Below are positions 36,619 to 45,014 of a stretch of 54,587 nt of DNA, piece after piece. Position numbers and translations under genes: made by a program. Each line of letters begins with the position of its first letter. Position 1 is the stretch's first letter. This stretch comes from an uncultured Verrucomicrobiota bacterium (GTDB lineage Bacteria > Verrucomicrobiota > Verrucomicrobiia > Verrucomicrobiales > Verrucomicrobiaceae): NCBI GenBank assembly GCA_903848465.1, contig CAINGK010000194.1, positions 1 to 54,587 on the forward strand, given 5' to 3'. The notes beneath the pieces were generated by a model. That model was not told where the DNA came from. It saw only the letters and a list, made by a program, of their open reading frames with translations, and did no database searches.

Positions 36619-37349
36619 CCTGCTTTGACAGCCGCGTATTCGCTGAAGATGCCCATGAGGGGGATGCGCCGGGCTTGTTGGAAACCAGCGGCCTGAAGAG
36701 CGGAGACGACGGCCTGAGGGCGCACGCAGGTGTCCATGGTTTCCCAAAAGTACACCATCATTTCCTCCGCCTTTGGGCTGTGGGTGAGCAGGCGGGCGAA
36801 GAAAGGATAGACGATGCCGAAGTAGAGCTTGAAGAGCGCCGAACCAATCCTGCCCGCAGGGCGGGTGGCCTCCATGATGAGAACGTGGCCACCGGGCTTG
36901 AGCACGCGGTGGAATTCACGGAAGGTGGCCTCAAGATCGGCGAAGTGACGCAGCGCGTAGCCCACAGTGAGGAAGTCGTAGGCATCATCTTCCAAGGGCA
37001 TGCTCTCTGCACGGCTTTGAATGAAGCGGGCGTTGGGTAGTTTTTTCTTGGCAACAGCGAGCATGCCATCGCTGGGTTCGACACAGGTGACCGTGCTGTC
37101 CCCACCGAGGACTTGGCTGGCGGCGACGGCCACGAGACCGGTGCCGCTGGCAACATCGAGGACCTGCATGCCGGGCCGAAGGCCGTGGCGGCTCTGCGCC
37201 GTCTTGCGGTAGTGGTTGCCCGTGCCGAAGAATCCCCAGCCGACTACTGGATCGTAATGCGTGGCACCTTGATCGAAGAGATTTTTGACGTAGTGCTGCC
37301 GTTCTTCGGGCTGGGCATAGCGATGGGAAAGTACCGGATGAGGAACCAT
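36615..37349 (-). CDS. UbiE/MenG-like methyltransferase between rmlA and rmlB
   Basis: A 244-residue class I methyltransferase. MQVLDVASGTGLVAVAASQV (motif I), VTCVEPSDGMLAVAKKKLPN, RAESMPLEDDAYDFLTVGYA (motif II with P-F/L-x-D) and HRVLKPGGHVLIMEATRPAG (motif III) follow the UbiE/COQ5 plan, and VYFWETMDTCVRPQAVVSAL fits the UbiE C-terminus only loosely. Its opening (YAQPEERQHYVKNLFDQGAT) matches UbiE. It could be a quinone C-methyltransferase, but its ATGA coupling to rmlB and 7-base distance from rmlA suggest either a sugar-related role or a neutral passenger. ATG at 37349 is the family start. Confidence 0.8.
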   Translation of the reverse strand: MVPHPVLSHRYAQPEERQHYVKNLFDQGATHYDPVVGWGFFGTGNHYRKTAQSRHGLRPGMQVLDVASGTGLVAVAASQVLGGDSTVTCVEPSDGMLAVAKKKLPNARFIQSRAESMPLEDDAYDFLTVGYALRHFADLEATFREFHRVLKPGGHVLIMEATRPAGRIGSALFKLYFGIVYPFFARLLTHSPKAEEMMVYFWETMDTCVRPQAVVSALQAAGFQQARRIPLMGIFSEYAAVKAG

Positions 37350-37356
37350 GCAGGCT

Positions 37357-38244
37357 TCAGGCGCTTTTGAGGCCGACGCGGCGCACTTCGGTGGCGACCG
37401 CGGAGAGATAGTCACGATATTCGCAGCCTGGGAGGCGGGAGATGAGGGCATCGAATTGATCGAGTGAAAGGAAGCCGCGATAGAGCGCGGCTTCTTCGGG
37501 GCAGCCGAGCTTCATGCCCTGGCGTTTTTCGATGGTCTGCACGTAGGCGGAGGCTTCATGCAAGCTGCTGCTGGTGCCGGCATCCAGCCAAGCGGTGCCA
37601 CGACTAAGGCGCTGGACGCGCAGAGTCCCGCGTCGCAGGTATTCATTGTTCACGTCGGTGATTTCGAGTTCGCCACGTGCTGAGGGTTGCAGGCTGCGAG
37701 CGATGGCGACGACGTCGTTGTCGTAAAGATAAACGCCGGGCACGGCGTAGTTGCTGCGCGGCTGGGCGGGCTTTTCCACCAGGGAAACGGCACAGCCTTC
37801 GGCATCGAACTCTACAACTCCGTAGCGTTCAGGGTCGTTGACGTGGTAGGCAAAGATGGTGGCACCGGATTGAAACTCAGCAAAGGCGCGCGGAAAGGCG
37901 TCGCCGCCAAAGAAAATGTTGTCGCCGAGGATCAAAGTCACCGTGTCCTGGCCGATAAAGGAAGCAGCAATGAGGAAGGCCTGCGCGATGCCTGCAGGCG
38001 TAGCTTGTTCGCGGTATTCAATGACGATGCCCCACTGCGAACCGTCTCCGAGAAGTTGCTGAAAGCGTGGCAGATCCTGCGGCGTGGAGATAAGGCAGAA
38101 CTCACGGATGCCCGAAGCAATGAGCACCGTGAGCGGGTAGTACACCATGGGCTTATCATAGACCGGCTGCAGTTGCTTGGAGGCAACCTGCGTGAGCGGA
38201 TATAAGCGCGAACCCGTGCCGCCGGCGAGGATGAGACCTTTCAA
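37357..38244 (-). CDS. rmlA: Glucose-1-phosphate thymidylyltransferase
   Basis: Makes dTDP-glucose from dTTP and glucose-1-phosphate, the first step of dTDP-deoxysugar synthesis. At 295 residues it is the expected length. MKGLILAGGTGSRLYPLTQV is the nucleotide-binding P-loop-like start; SKQLQPVYDKPMVYYPL, FAYHVNDPERYGVVEFD, SLVEKPAQPRSNYAV and RGTAWLDAGTSSSLHEAS are RmlA hallmarks, including the catalytic Asp region (ILGDNIFFGG). It is the first gene of the minus-strand locus, with 343 bases of non-coding sequence before the divergent FGE-protein gene, so the operon promoter should be there. Confidence 0.96.
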   Translation of the reverse strand: MKGLILAGGTGSRLYPLTQVASKQLQPVYDKPMVYYPLTVLIASGIREFCLISTPQDLPRFQQLLGDGSQWGIVIEYREQATPAGIAQAFLIAASFIGQDTVTLILGDNIFFGGDAFPRAFAEFQSGATIFAYHVNDPERYGVVEFDAEGCAVSLVEKPAQPRSNYAVPGVYLYDNDVVAIARSLQPSARGELEITDVNNEYLRRGTLRVQRLSRGTAWLDAGTSSSLHEASAYVQTIEKRQGMKLGCPEEAALYRGFLSLDQFDALISRLPGCEYRDYLSAVATEVRRVGLKSA

Positions 38245-38587
38245 GGTAGAAAAAGAGAAAGGAGGGTGTTTGCGGCGGCGGAAACGCCCTGACAGGCATT
38301 GAAACTGAGCGCGTTCATACAGTCAGAAAAATGTGGTCACGCTACCGCCAAAGGTCGCTCAACAAGCGGCCTGGCTGCTCTGCCGGGGTTGGGACGGCTG
38401 TTTTTCAGAAAAGGAGCGCGACTGTACCATGCTCAACCCCAGAGCAAAGAACAATGTTCCTCCGTTTGTTAACAGTTTGACACCATCCAGAACTGGAATC
38501 CGCCGCTTTTCCTGGAAAAGTCACGGCGCGATCCTGCACGAGTCATTTTTTGGATGAACCTAATCCTCTTTGCAGTTAACGAGTTCC
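38245..38587. other. Divergent intergenic region between rmlA and the FGE-protein gene
   Basis: About 340 bases must carry promoters for the minus-strand glycan operon and probably the plus-strand 38588-42056 pair. A TTGACA hexamer at 38477-38482 points to the plus strand, but no good -10 stands 16-18 bases on. No coding frame with recognisable character was found. A 14-base GC-rich direct pattern (ggcggcggaa) near rmlA is too short to interpret. Confidence 0.45.
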
Positions 38588-40270
38588 ATGTCCTTTCCCT
38601 CCCCTCTCCTGCCAGCTCTGGCCCTCTGCCTGGTCGCGTGTTTCGCGGCCAAGGGACAAAGCAGCCCACAGCCAGCAGGTGCCAGCCCGGACGCACCGCA
38701 TGTGAGCAGCCTAGGGACGCGTTTCGTGAGCGTGCCAGGCACCACGGTGCAGTTTGCCATCTGGGAAACGCGAATCTCCGAATGGAATGAGTTTCTGCGG
38801 CAGAAAAAACACCCGTGGTCCTACCATCCCCACTTTGAGCAGTCCCCTGAGCATCCAGTGGTGGGCGTCAATCTGCAAGACGCCGTGGCCTTCTGTAACT
38901 GGCTGACCGAATCCGAGCGCACCAAGCGCCAGATCGACAGCTCTCAGAGCTACCGGCTACCGACTCCAGACGAATGGGATGCTGCGGTGGGTCTGGCCCG
39001 TGGCCGTAAAAAAATCAGCCTTACCGCAGAAGAGCGCCTGCTGGACGACCGCATCTATCCTTGGGGGCAGGACTGGCCCCCGTCCGCGAAGACCGCCAAT
39101 TTTGCCGATGGCGAAATTCCCGGTTATCGCGATGGCTACCCCTACACTGCTCCGGTGGGCAGTTTCCCACCTTCCAAAGAGGGAATTTACGACCTCGCGG
39201 GCAACGTCTGGGAATGGACGCAGCCGGTGGAAATCCGCGCACAGCCCACCGGAATTCTGCGCGGCGGCTCCTGGGCCTATTTCCGTGCCGAGTGTCTCAC
39301 TTCGGCTTATCAGTATGTCGTCCCAGCGGAACTACGAGCACCCACCATTGGCTTCCGCTGCGTGTTTGATGACAAACGCCGTACCGCCAACCTTCTCGCC
39401 GCTTCTGACGCTGAGAAAAAGCAGGCGCTCGCAGACCAAATGAAGGCGTTGACTGATAACCGCAAGGTGGACGCCACGGCAGTCGAGGCGCTGCGCAAAA
39501 AAATGCAGGGCAAGGGTGAAGAGGATGAACTACCCGACCCGGCAAGCCTGAAGCCAGCCACGGCAGATGGCAGCACCTTTGTGAACGCCTTGGGCATGCG
39601 TTTTGTGCCGCTGGAAGAAAAGCGTCCCGTCCTAATCTGTGCCACGGAGACCCGCGTGCGTGATTTCGAAACCTGGCTGCGCGATACCGGGGGCACCTGG
39701 AAGCAGAAGCCCTCCTTCCTGCTCGGGGGCACTCATCCTGCCGCAGGTGTTTCCTGGGAGGACGCTATCGCCTTTTGCGCATGGTTGACCGAACGCGACC
39801 GCGCCAGCAAACTCATTCCTGCAACTGCGGCCTATCGCCTGCCGAGCGACACGGAATGGAGTCTTGCAGCCGGTCTGAAAAACGAGCAGGGCGCAGATCC
39901 TGCCGCACGCAATCTTGCGGACAAAACGCACTACCCTTGGACCCCGAAGGAAGGTGACTGGAAACCGCCAGCGCTCACTGCCAACCTGGACGCCACTAAA
40001 ATTCCCGGCACCACGGACACCTACTCCTACACCGCGCCGGTGGACAGCGCGCGTGCGAACTCCCTCGGCATCTATGAGCTCGGCGGCAATGTCTCGGAAT
40101 GGTGTGCCGACGCGTGGCCCGGCGCGCCGGAAGAGCGCGTCATCCGTGGTGGCAGTTGGCTAAGCTTTGACAAGGACGCGCTGCTCACTTCGGCCCGCTT
40201 TCATGCGCTCAAAAATGCCACCCGCGCAGATCTCGGCTTCCGGTGTGTGCTTGATCTCGGCACGCCTTGA
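38588..40270 (+). CDS. Secreted protein with two tandem FGE-sulfatase (SUMF1) domains
   Basis: A 560-residue protein with a signal peptide (MSFPSPLLPALALCLVACFA). Domain 1 (~40-270): FAIWETRISEWNEFLRQ, PVVGVNLQDAVAFCNWL, YRLPTPDEWDAA, GIYDLAGNVWEWTQP, RGGSWAYF, IGFRCVF. Domain 2 (~330-560) repeats the plan: AAGVSWEDAIAFCAWLTERD, YRLPSDTEWSLAAGL, LGIYELGGNVSEWCADAWPG, RGGSWLSF, LGFRCVLD. These are the fold-defining motifs of formylglycine-generating enzyme-like (C-type lectin-type) proteins. The two copper/redox cysteines of true FGE are not evident, so it is probably a non-catalytic binding or structural protein. A helical Lys/Asp-rich linker joins the halves. The start at 38588 is chosen over a TTG at 38570. 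A 17-base gap leads to the next gene. Confidence 0.88.
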   Translation: MSFPSPLLPALALCLVACFAAKGQSSPQPAGASPDAPHVSSLGTRFVSVPGTTVQFAIWETRISEWNEFLRQKKHPWSYHPHFEQSPEHPVVGVNLQDAVAFCNWLTESERTKRQIDSSQSYRLPTPDEWDAAVGLARGRKKISLTAEERLLDDRIYPWGQDWPPSAKTANFADGEIPGYRDGYPYTAPVGSFPPSKEGIYDLAGNVWEWTQPVEIRAQPTGILRGGSWAYFRAECLTSAYQYVVPAELRAPTIGFRCVFDDKRRTANLLAASDAEKKQALADQMKALTDNRKVDATAVEALRKKMQGKGEEDELPDPASLKPATADGSTFVNALGMRFVPLEEKRPVLICATETRVRDFETWLRDTGGTWKQKPSFLLGGTHPAAGVSWEDAIAFCAWLTERDRASKLIPATAAYRLPSDTEWSLAAGLKNEQGADPAARNLADKTHYPWTPKEGDWKPPALTANLDATKIPGTTDTYSYTAPVDSARANSLGIYELGGNVSEWCADAWPGAPEERVIRGGSWLSFDKDALLTSARFHALKNATRADLGFRCVLDLGTP

Positions 40271-40286
40271 AGCCTTCTGACTGAGC

Positions 40287-42056
40287 ATGAGCACGCCGCC
40301 GGCCAACCGCCCGATTTCCAGCACTCATGTTCGACGTTCTGCGAGGCCACGGAACAAACGGCGGAGGCTGATTCTTTTTACCGCCGCCTTGCTGGCCGCT
40401 GGCGCAGCCTGCTGGTTCGGCTATCCGCACATCACCCCACTCACGAAGCAGTGGCTTGCCCGCCGTCTGTTGCCGGAACTTCGGCAGCAGATCAAAGAAC
40501 GAAATGTGCAGCAAGCTGTGGCGACTTTGCGCGAGGCTAGACGCTGGGCTCCTGATGATCCTGAAGTTTTGCATGCCAGTCTGGACTTCCTTTCCTGCGT
40601 TGGCGGGGATCCGCGCGGCAGCATCAGCATCGTGCGACGCCTGCAGGAAACTGGAGCCGCCACCCCGGACGATCTGATCTTGCTGGGGAAAATGCATGCC
40701 AGAGTGAGCGAGATCGCCAAAGCCCGCGAAATTTACGACCACCTCCCGCCCACCGCCCGACAGCAGCAAAACGGCTTGGAATTGCAGGCGGATCTGCTGC
40801 AGGCCGCAGGGAAAAACAGAGACGCCAATGCCGTTCGGCGCACGGCATTGCAGAACGCCGTGGATGATCCCGCAAGTCTGCGACAACTCGCAGCCTTAGA
40901 TTTGCTCAGCAACGATCCGGCCCGCCGCAAGGCCATGAGCGAACGTCTCTGGCAGATCTCACGCACTGACAGTCCCGTGTCTATCACGGCCATCGAACTG
41001 CTGTCCAAATTCAAAGAACTCACCGTGCCGCAGTGCGCTGAATTGTTCCAGATGGTTGAAGCGTTACCGACTGCGGACACCCGCCGTGAAGCCGCCAGAT
41101 TCACCGTGCTTTCCGCCCGGCTGCGACTCAGCCCCCAGCTACGCGACGAAGTGATCGCTCAGGAAATCATGCGCTGGAAAGACCGCACTCCCGCACAAAC
41201 GGTCCCCCTGGTGAACTGGTTGGTGACCGAACGTGAATTCTCCCGCATCCTGCGCTTAGTTCCTGCCAAGACGGCCGCACGTTACCCCGACCTGCTGCCA
41301 GCCTATGTCGATGCTCTGCGCGGGATGGGCAAATGGCAGGAACTCGACACATTCATCACGACGGGCGGCATTGATCCCGCCTTTCCGGTGCTGAAGATTC
41401 GCCTCTGGCAGGTGGAAACCCAGCAACATCTACAACCCGATCCGCAACGTTCGCGCCAGATGCTTCTACGCATTTATGAGGAAGCCGGACGCGGCGATGA
41501 CCCAACGACAACGCTGGCGGCAGGGAGCCTCGCAGAGCAGCTCAACCAGTGGGATCTGGCAGAGCGGTGCTATGCTGCCATCATCGCCAAGCATGCCAAT
41601 GCACGGCAGACCCTGCTACCCAGGCTTTATCAAATGACCGCCTACCAGCACGACGGACCCGGCATGCTCAGCGCCAGTGCGCAGTTGCTGGCGCTGAAGC
41701 CTGAAAGCACCCAACTCCTCTCTCAAAAGCTGTACCTTCAACTGCTCCTCGGCATTGATCTCGAACTGGCCCAGGCTCAATTGCAAAGTGTCCTGCAAAC
41801 CGCTACGGAGCGCACCGACATGCTGCACCTGCTACAGGCACTGGCCGCATACCGCGAGGGGCAGCTCGACGCCGCTCAAACCCCTCTCAGCCAAGTAGCA
41901 CACCCGGATGACTTCAATGCGGGAATGCGCGCCGTTTACGCCGCTCTGCTCAAACTTTCGGGGGGAGATGCTGGCAAGGTCTTTCGGTTGGTCGAACGCA
42001 TCCCTACAGCCTTGCTGCTGCCAGAAGAGAATCGTTTCCTCCAGCGTGCTTTGTGA
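40287..42056 (+). CDS. Membrane-anchored TPR/helical-repeat protein
   Basis: A 589-residue protein. A basic N-terminus (RRSARPRNKRRRL) precedes one membrane helix (ILFTAALLAAGAACWFGY, ~29-47), placing the rest in the periplasm. The body is almost all helical with TPR-like spacing: EVLHASLDFLSC, DDLILLGKMHARVSEIAKAR, LAEQLNQWDLAERCYAAIIA, LLQALAAYREGQLDAAQTPL. No catalytic domain is recognised. It probably scaffolds protein contacts in the envelope. It follows the FGE-domain protein by 17 bases and is likely co-transcribed with it, which hints that the two act together. Confidence 0.82.
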   Translation: MSTPPANRPISSTHVRRSARPRNKRRRLILFTAALLAAGAACWFGYPHITPLTKQWLARRLLPELRQQIKERNVQQAVATLREARRWAPDDPEVLHASLDFLSCVGGDPRGSISIVRRLQETGAATPDDLILLGKMHARVSEIAKAREIYDHLPPTARQQQNGLELQADLLQAAGKNRDANAVRRTALQNAVDDPASLRQLAALDLLSNDPARRKAMSERLWQISRTDSPVSITAIELLSKFKELTVPQCAELFQMVEALPTADTRREAARFTVLSARLRLSPQLRDEVIAQEIMRWKDRTPAQTVPLVNWLVTEREFSRILRLVPAKTAARYPDLLPAYVDALRGMGKWQELDTFITTGGIDPAFPVLKIRLWQVETQQHLQPDPQRSRQMLLRIYEEAGRGDDPTTTLAAGSLAEQLNQWDLAERCYAAIIAKHANARQTLLPRLYQMTAYQHDGPGMLSASAQLLALKPESTQLLSQKLYLQLLLGIDLELAQAQLQSVLQTATERTDMLHLLQALAAYREGQLDAAQTPLSQVAHPDDFNAGMRAVYAALLKLSGGDAGKVFRLVERIPTALLLPEENRFLQRAL

Positions 42057-42235
42057 TGTCCGCTCTATGGGTGGAACGTCGGTGAAGTGCTGCCGCGATG
42101 GGCTGCCGCTTTCGAGAGTCTCCCCCATGCGCAACCGCATTCCAAATAGTCGGGAATTTGAAATCCAAGGCAGCCCTGAGAGCCAAATGTCGCTTCTGAT
42201 CGTTTGCAGTTCGTCGGCCTGCCTGCAAATTCGTC

Positions 42236-42265
42236 TTGTCGGGCATGGTAGCTACCGTGTATATA
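42236..42265 (+). promoter_or_regulatory. Candidate promoter for the cyclase-like gene at 42293
   Basis: TTGTCG (42236-42241) and TATATA (42260-42265) are 18 bases apart, 28 bases upstream of ATG 42293. The location also argues against starting the protein at the in-frame TTG 42236, which would be the -35 element itself. The 42057-42235 stretch contains nothing else recognisable. Confidence 0.35.
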
Positions 42266-42292
42266 GGAGACAGATATTTAGCCTTTATTGAC

Positions 42293-44470
42293 ATGAATCC
42301 CTCGCAGCCAGGAAATCCACAGAATCCGCCGCCGCCAGCGCACCCCGGTGCCACCCAGCCGTTACCGCCGGGTTATGCGCCACCGCCTGGCTACCCGCCG
42401 CAGATGCCGGGGTATCCGCAGGGTTATCCTCAGCCACAGGGCTACCCACCGCAGATGCCGGGGTATCCACCTGGCTATCCTGCCCCGCAGGGCTACCCAC
42501 CACAGATGCCGGGGTATCCGCAGGGTTATCCTCCGCCGCAGGGCTACCCACCGCATATGCCGGGCTACCCACAGGGGTATCCACAGCCGCAGGGCTACCC
42601 GCCGCAGATGCCGGGGTATCCGCCCGGCTACATGCCCCAGATGCCCATGCCGGCGATGATGCCGCCCCCCGCTCCTTCCACCGGCACGGGTGCCGTTCCT
42701 GCGACTCCGGCTCCTAGGCCTGTCAGTGCGGCTGTGCCAGTAGCGATGCCAGTGCCTTCCGCTGTTGCTCCTGCCATTCATGTGCCGTCCGCCGTGGCCC
42801 CAGCCACTCCAGTACCGACTGGAGCAGCACCCACCGCTGACGGTGAGGCCGTCGAAGTCCATGAGCACCATGAGGGGGAAGTGTATCATCCACCCGCCCT
42901 TACCCACATTGAGGTGGGACCGCCGCCGAACAAGTTTGTGCAGTTGTGGCGCAAGGCAGGGGCGAGTTCGCTACTACTGAGCCTGATGATTCATGCCGGA
43001 CTGGGCGTGGTAGCCCTCTTCATCGTGTTTCAGAGCGGCGTGATGGACAAGCAGGTGGACTTCCTGCCCGGAGGCGGCACACCGCAAGGCGCGCAGGCCA
43101 GTGCAGACCTGCAGCACAAGGTGCAGCAGAAAAAGCGCAACTCGATCAATAAGACGATGCCGATGAAGAAGCTGGTGAGCACGAGTGTGAACTCGGCGAT
43201 CTCTCTGCCAGAGGCACCACCGGACTCGTTGGACATGCCGGATGTGAGCGCGATGATGGGCGGCGGTTCGCTGGGCGCGAGCGGTGGCTTTGGCGCAGGT
43301 GGCGCAGGCGGTGGCTTTGGCAAAGGCATGGGTATGGGTGCGCAAGCCGGTTTTGTGACGCTGCCACCATCCATGCGCAGCCGGTGCTCGACGCAAGAAC
43401 GTCTGGAGAAGCTGCGGCAAAACGGCGGCTCACCGGAATGTGAAGCTGCGGTAAGTGCCTCGCTGGAATGGCTCAAAGGGCAGCAGAATGCGGATGGCTC
43501 CTGGGGCCGCGCCAACAAGTGCGCTTACACCGGACTGGCGCTGCTGTGCTATCTGGGCCGCTGCGAGACGCCGGAGTCGCCGTTCTACGGTGAAAACGTG
43601 ACGAAGGGCATCATGTTCCTCTTGGAAGTCGGCAAAAAGAATCCGGCGGGCATCTTTTCCGAAACTGGCTGGAAAGGTGAGGCTGCTGGAGGCAAAGGTG
43701 GTGCTGGCACCTATGAGCACGGGATCGCAACCTACGCCCTTGGTGAAATGTACACGCTGGCCCGTCTCGGCAGCAAATCACTTCCTGGCATGCGCGAGGC
43801 CTTTGAGAAAGGCGTCAAAGTGATCATCGAAAACCAGACCCCGGTAGGAGCGTGGGCCTATGGCGGCAAGGATCAGATCGTCTATAACAAAACGGGGGGG
43901 GCCGACCTTTCCGTGGTAGGCTGGCAGTTCCAGGCGCTCAAAGCCGCCAAGAATACTGGATTGAAAATCGATGGGCTGCATAGCTGCATCGGCAAGATGA
44001 CGGATTATCTGGAAACCACCCAAACCAAAGATGGCGGCTTTGGCGGTCCGAACCGTGATGCGCATTACAATCAATGGAGTCTCTCGGGCGTGGGCATCCT
44101 CGGCCTGCAGACCATGGCCAAGGGCAAGACCACGGCGATCAAGAAGGGCATCAAATTCCTGCGTGAATTCATCACGGCTGAGCCGCTGGACTGGAACAAG
44201 AACTGCAACCTCTACTGTTGGTACTACTACACCCAGACGTTCTTCCAGCAGGGCGGCGATGACTGGAAATTTTACAACCAGCAGTTCCTGCCGCAGGTTC
44301 TCGGTGCCCAGCAGGCAGATGGTTCCTTTAAACATGGCCGTCCGAATTGGCCTGCGGGAGATGCTGCTGATGCCATCTACCGTCAGTGCCTCTGCACACT
44401 GCAACTGGAGGTGTACTACCGTTACCTCAAAGTCGGCGACCGTGAAGAGTCCTCGTTCTTCGACAAGTAG
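42293..44470 (+). CDS. Membrane protein with Gly-Tyr-Pro repeats and a squalene/prenyl-cyclase-like repeat domain
   Basis: A 725-residue protein in three parts. Residues ~33-117 are five copies of a 17-residue GYPPQMPGYPQGYPxPQ repeat, followed by a Pro/Ala/Val-rich tether to ~200. One membrane helix (SSLLLSLMIHAGLGVVALFI) sits near 225-245. After a Gly/Met-rich stretch (GGGSLGASGGFGAGG), residues ~365-725 form an alpha/alpha-barrel of terpene/prenyl-cyclase repeats (NADGSWGRANKCAYTGLALL, TKDGGFGGPNRDAHYNQWSL, QADGSFKHGRPNWPAGDAAD). The QW-type D-G-[SG]-[WF] signatures are clear. The DXDD acid motif of squalene-hopene cyclase was not seen, so catalysis is doubtful. Proteins of this design occur in Planctomycetes and Verrucomicrobiota with unknown function. 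The low-complexity N-terminus lies in the cytoplasm if the helix is a signal anchor. Confidence 0.85.
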   Translation: MNPSQPGNPQNPPPPAHPGATQPLPPGYAPPPGYPPQMPGYPQGYPQPQGYPPQMPGYPPGYPAPQGYPPQMPGYPQGYPPPQGYPPHMPGYPQGYPQPQGYPPQMPGYPPGYMPQMPMPAMMPPPAPSTGTGAVPATPAPRPVSAAVPVAMPVPSAVAPAIHVPSAVAPATPVPTGAAPTADGEAVEVHEHHEGEVYHPPALTHIEVGPPPNKFVQLWRKAGASSLLLSLMIHAGLGVVALFIVFQSGVMDKQVDFLPGGGTPQGAQASADLQHKVQQKKRNSINKTMPMKKLVSTSVNSAISLPEAPPDSLDMPDVSAMMGGGSLGASGGFGAGGAGGGFGKGMGMGAQAGFVTLPPSMRSRCSTQERLEKLRQNGGSPECEAAVSASLEWLKGQQNADGSWGRANKCAYTGLALLCYLGRCETPESPFYGENVTKGIMFLLEVGKKNPAGIFSETGWKGEAAGGKGGAGTYEHGIATYALGEMYTLARLGSKSLPGMREAFEKGVKVIIENQTPVGAWAYGGKDQIVYNKTGGADLSVVGWQFQALKAAKNTGLKIDGLHSCIGKMTDYLETTQTKDGGFGGPNRDAHYNQWSLSGVGILGLQTMAKGKTTAIKKGIKFLREFITAEPLDWNKNCNLYCWYYYTQTFFQQGGDDWKFYNQQFLPQVLGAQQADGSFKHGRPNWPAGDAADAIYRQCLCTLQLEVYYRYLKVGDREESSFFDK
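42389..42643 (+). repeat. Five tandem 51-bp coding repeats
   Basis: Units starting at 42389, 42440, 42491, 42542 and 42593 each encode 17 residues beginning GYPPQMP (or GYPPHMP). They differ at scattered third positions and a few codons, and the last diverges into MPQM. This tandem array is prone to copy-number change by slippage; it is coding, not a CRISPR array. Confidence 0.9.
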
Positions 44471-44495
44471 CAGCCCCCGGTTTGATCAGGGCTGC
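44470..44495. other. Hairpin between convergent genes
   Basis: GCAGCCC and GGGCTGC form a 7-bp stem around a 12-base loop between the stops of the cyclase-like gene (plus) and NTF2-like gene (minus). There is no T-run, so a terminator role is only possible. Confidence 0.35.
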
Positions 44496-44908
44496 GCGCC
44501 AACCTGCCGCAGCCATTCTTCCAGATTGTAGTAGTTCGTCACGCGCCGGACTTGACCATCTTGCAGGTCAAAGAACGCGCCTACGCGCAAGCGGTAGCGC
44601 TGCCCGCTGGCGGGAGGGAGTCCCGTATCGGTGGCCAGATATTCCCCTTCAATAAAAAACTCCGCCGCACCGCGCAAGCCATCTTCAGTGGCGAATACGA
44701 TCAGATCACGCACCTGCTCACGATAGCAGCGGTCCATGCGTGCGAGAAACGTGCGGAAAGCCTCACGTCCGATTTCAACACCGCCTTGATTGATGTCGTG
44801 AGCCACATCGTCTGTCAGCAATGCTAGCAAAGCATCCCGATCCCCGGAATTGAAGGTGGAGTAATAGGTTTGGATAAGCGCTACGGCCTGCTGCTGCGAT
44901 GTTGTCAT
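44486..44908 (-). CDS. NTF2-like / SnoaL-type protein (ketosteroid isomerase fold)
   Basis: A 140-residue cone-fold protein. ALIQTYYSTFNSGDRDALLA is the helix-rich start, LTDDVAHDINQGGVEIGREA continues into FRTFLARMDRCYREQVRDLI, and the sheet follows with AAEFFIEGEYLATDTGLPPA and RLRVGAFFDLQDGQVRRVTN ending YYNLEEWLRQVG. Members are hydrolases, isomerases, or simple binding proteins; catalytic residues vary and cannot be assigned. ATG at 44908 (MTTSQQQ) is chosen over the frame start at 44947. Convergent with the previous gene and divergent from the S11 homologue. Confidence 0.85.
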   Translation of the reverse strand: MTTSQQQAVALIQTYYSTFNSGDRDALLALLTDDVAHDINQGGVEIGREAFRTFLARMDRCYREQVRDLIVFATEDGLRGAAEFFIEGEYLATDTGLPPASGQRYRLRVGAFFDLQDGQVRRVTNYYNLEEWLRQVGAQP

Positions 44909-45014
44909 GAGAGAGGCGGAGCATGAATTCGACGGCGTCAGCGTCAAATTAGAAAATCATGCTGGGAAATCCACGGTTGCGATACCGGCGCAGACAGCTA
45001 AACATCCGTTGTCT

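Noticed and set aside
38477..38482. TTGACA as a firm promoter for the FGE gene
   Set aside because: No acceptable -10 element at 16-18 bases.
42389..42643. Regular 51-bp repeats as a CRISPR array
   Set aside because: The units are contiguous, in frame and encode a protein repeat; there are no spacers.
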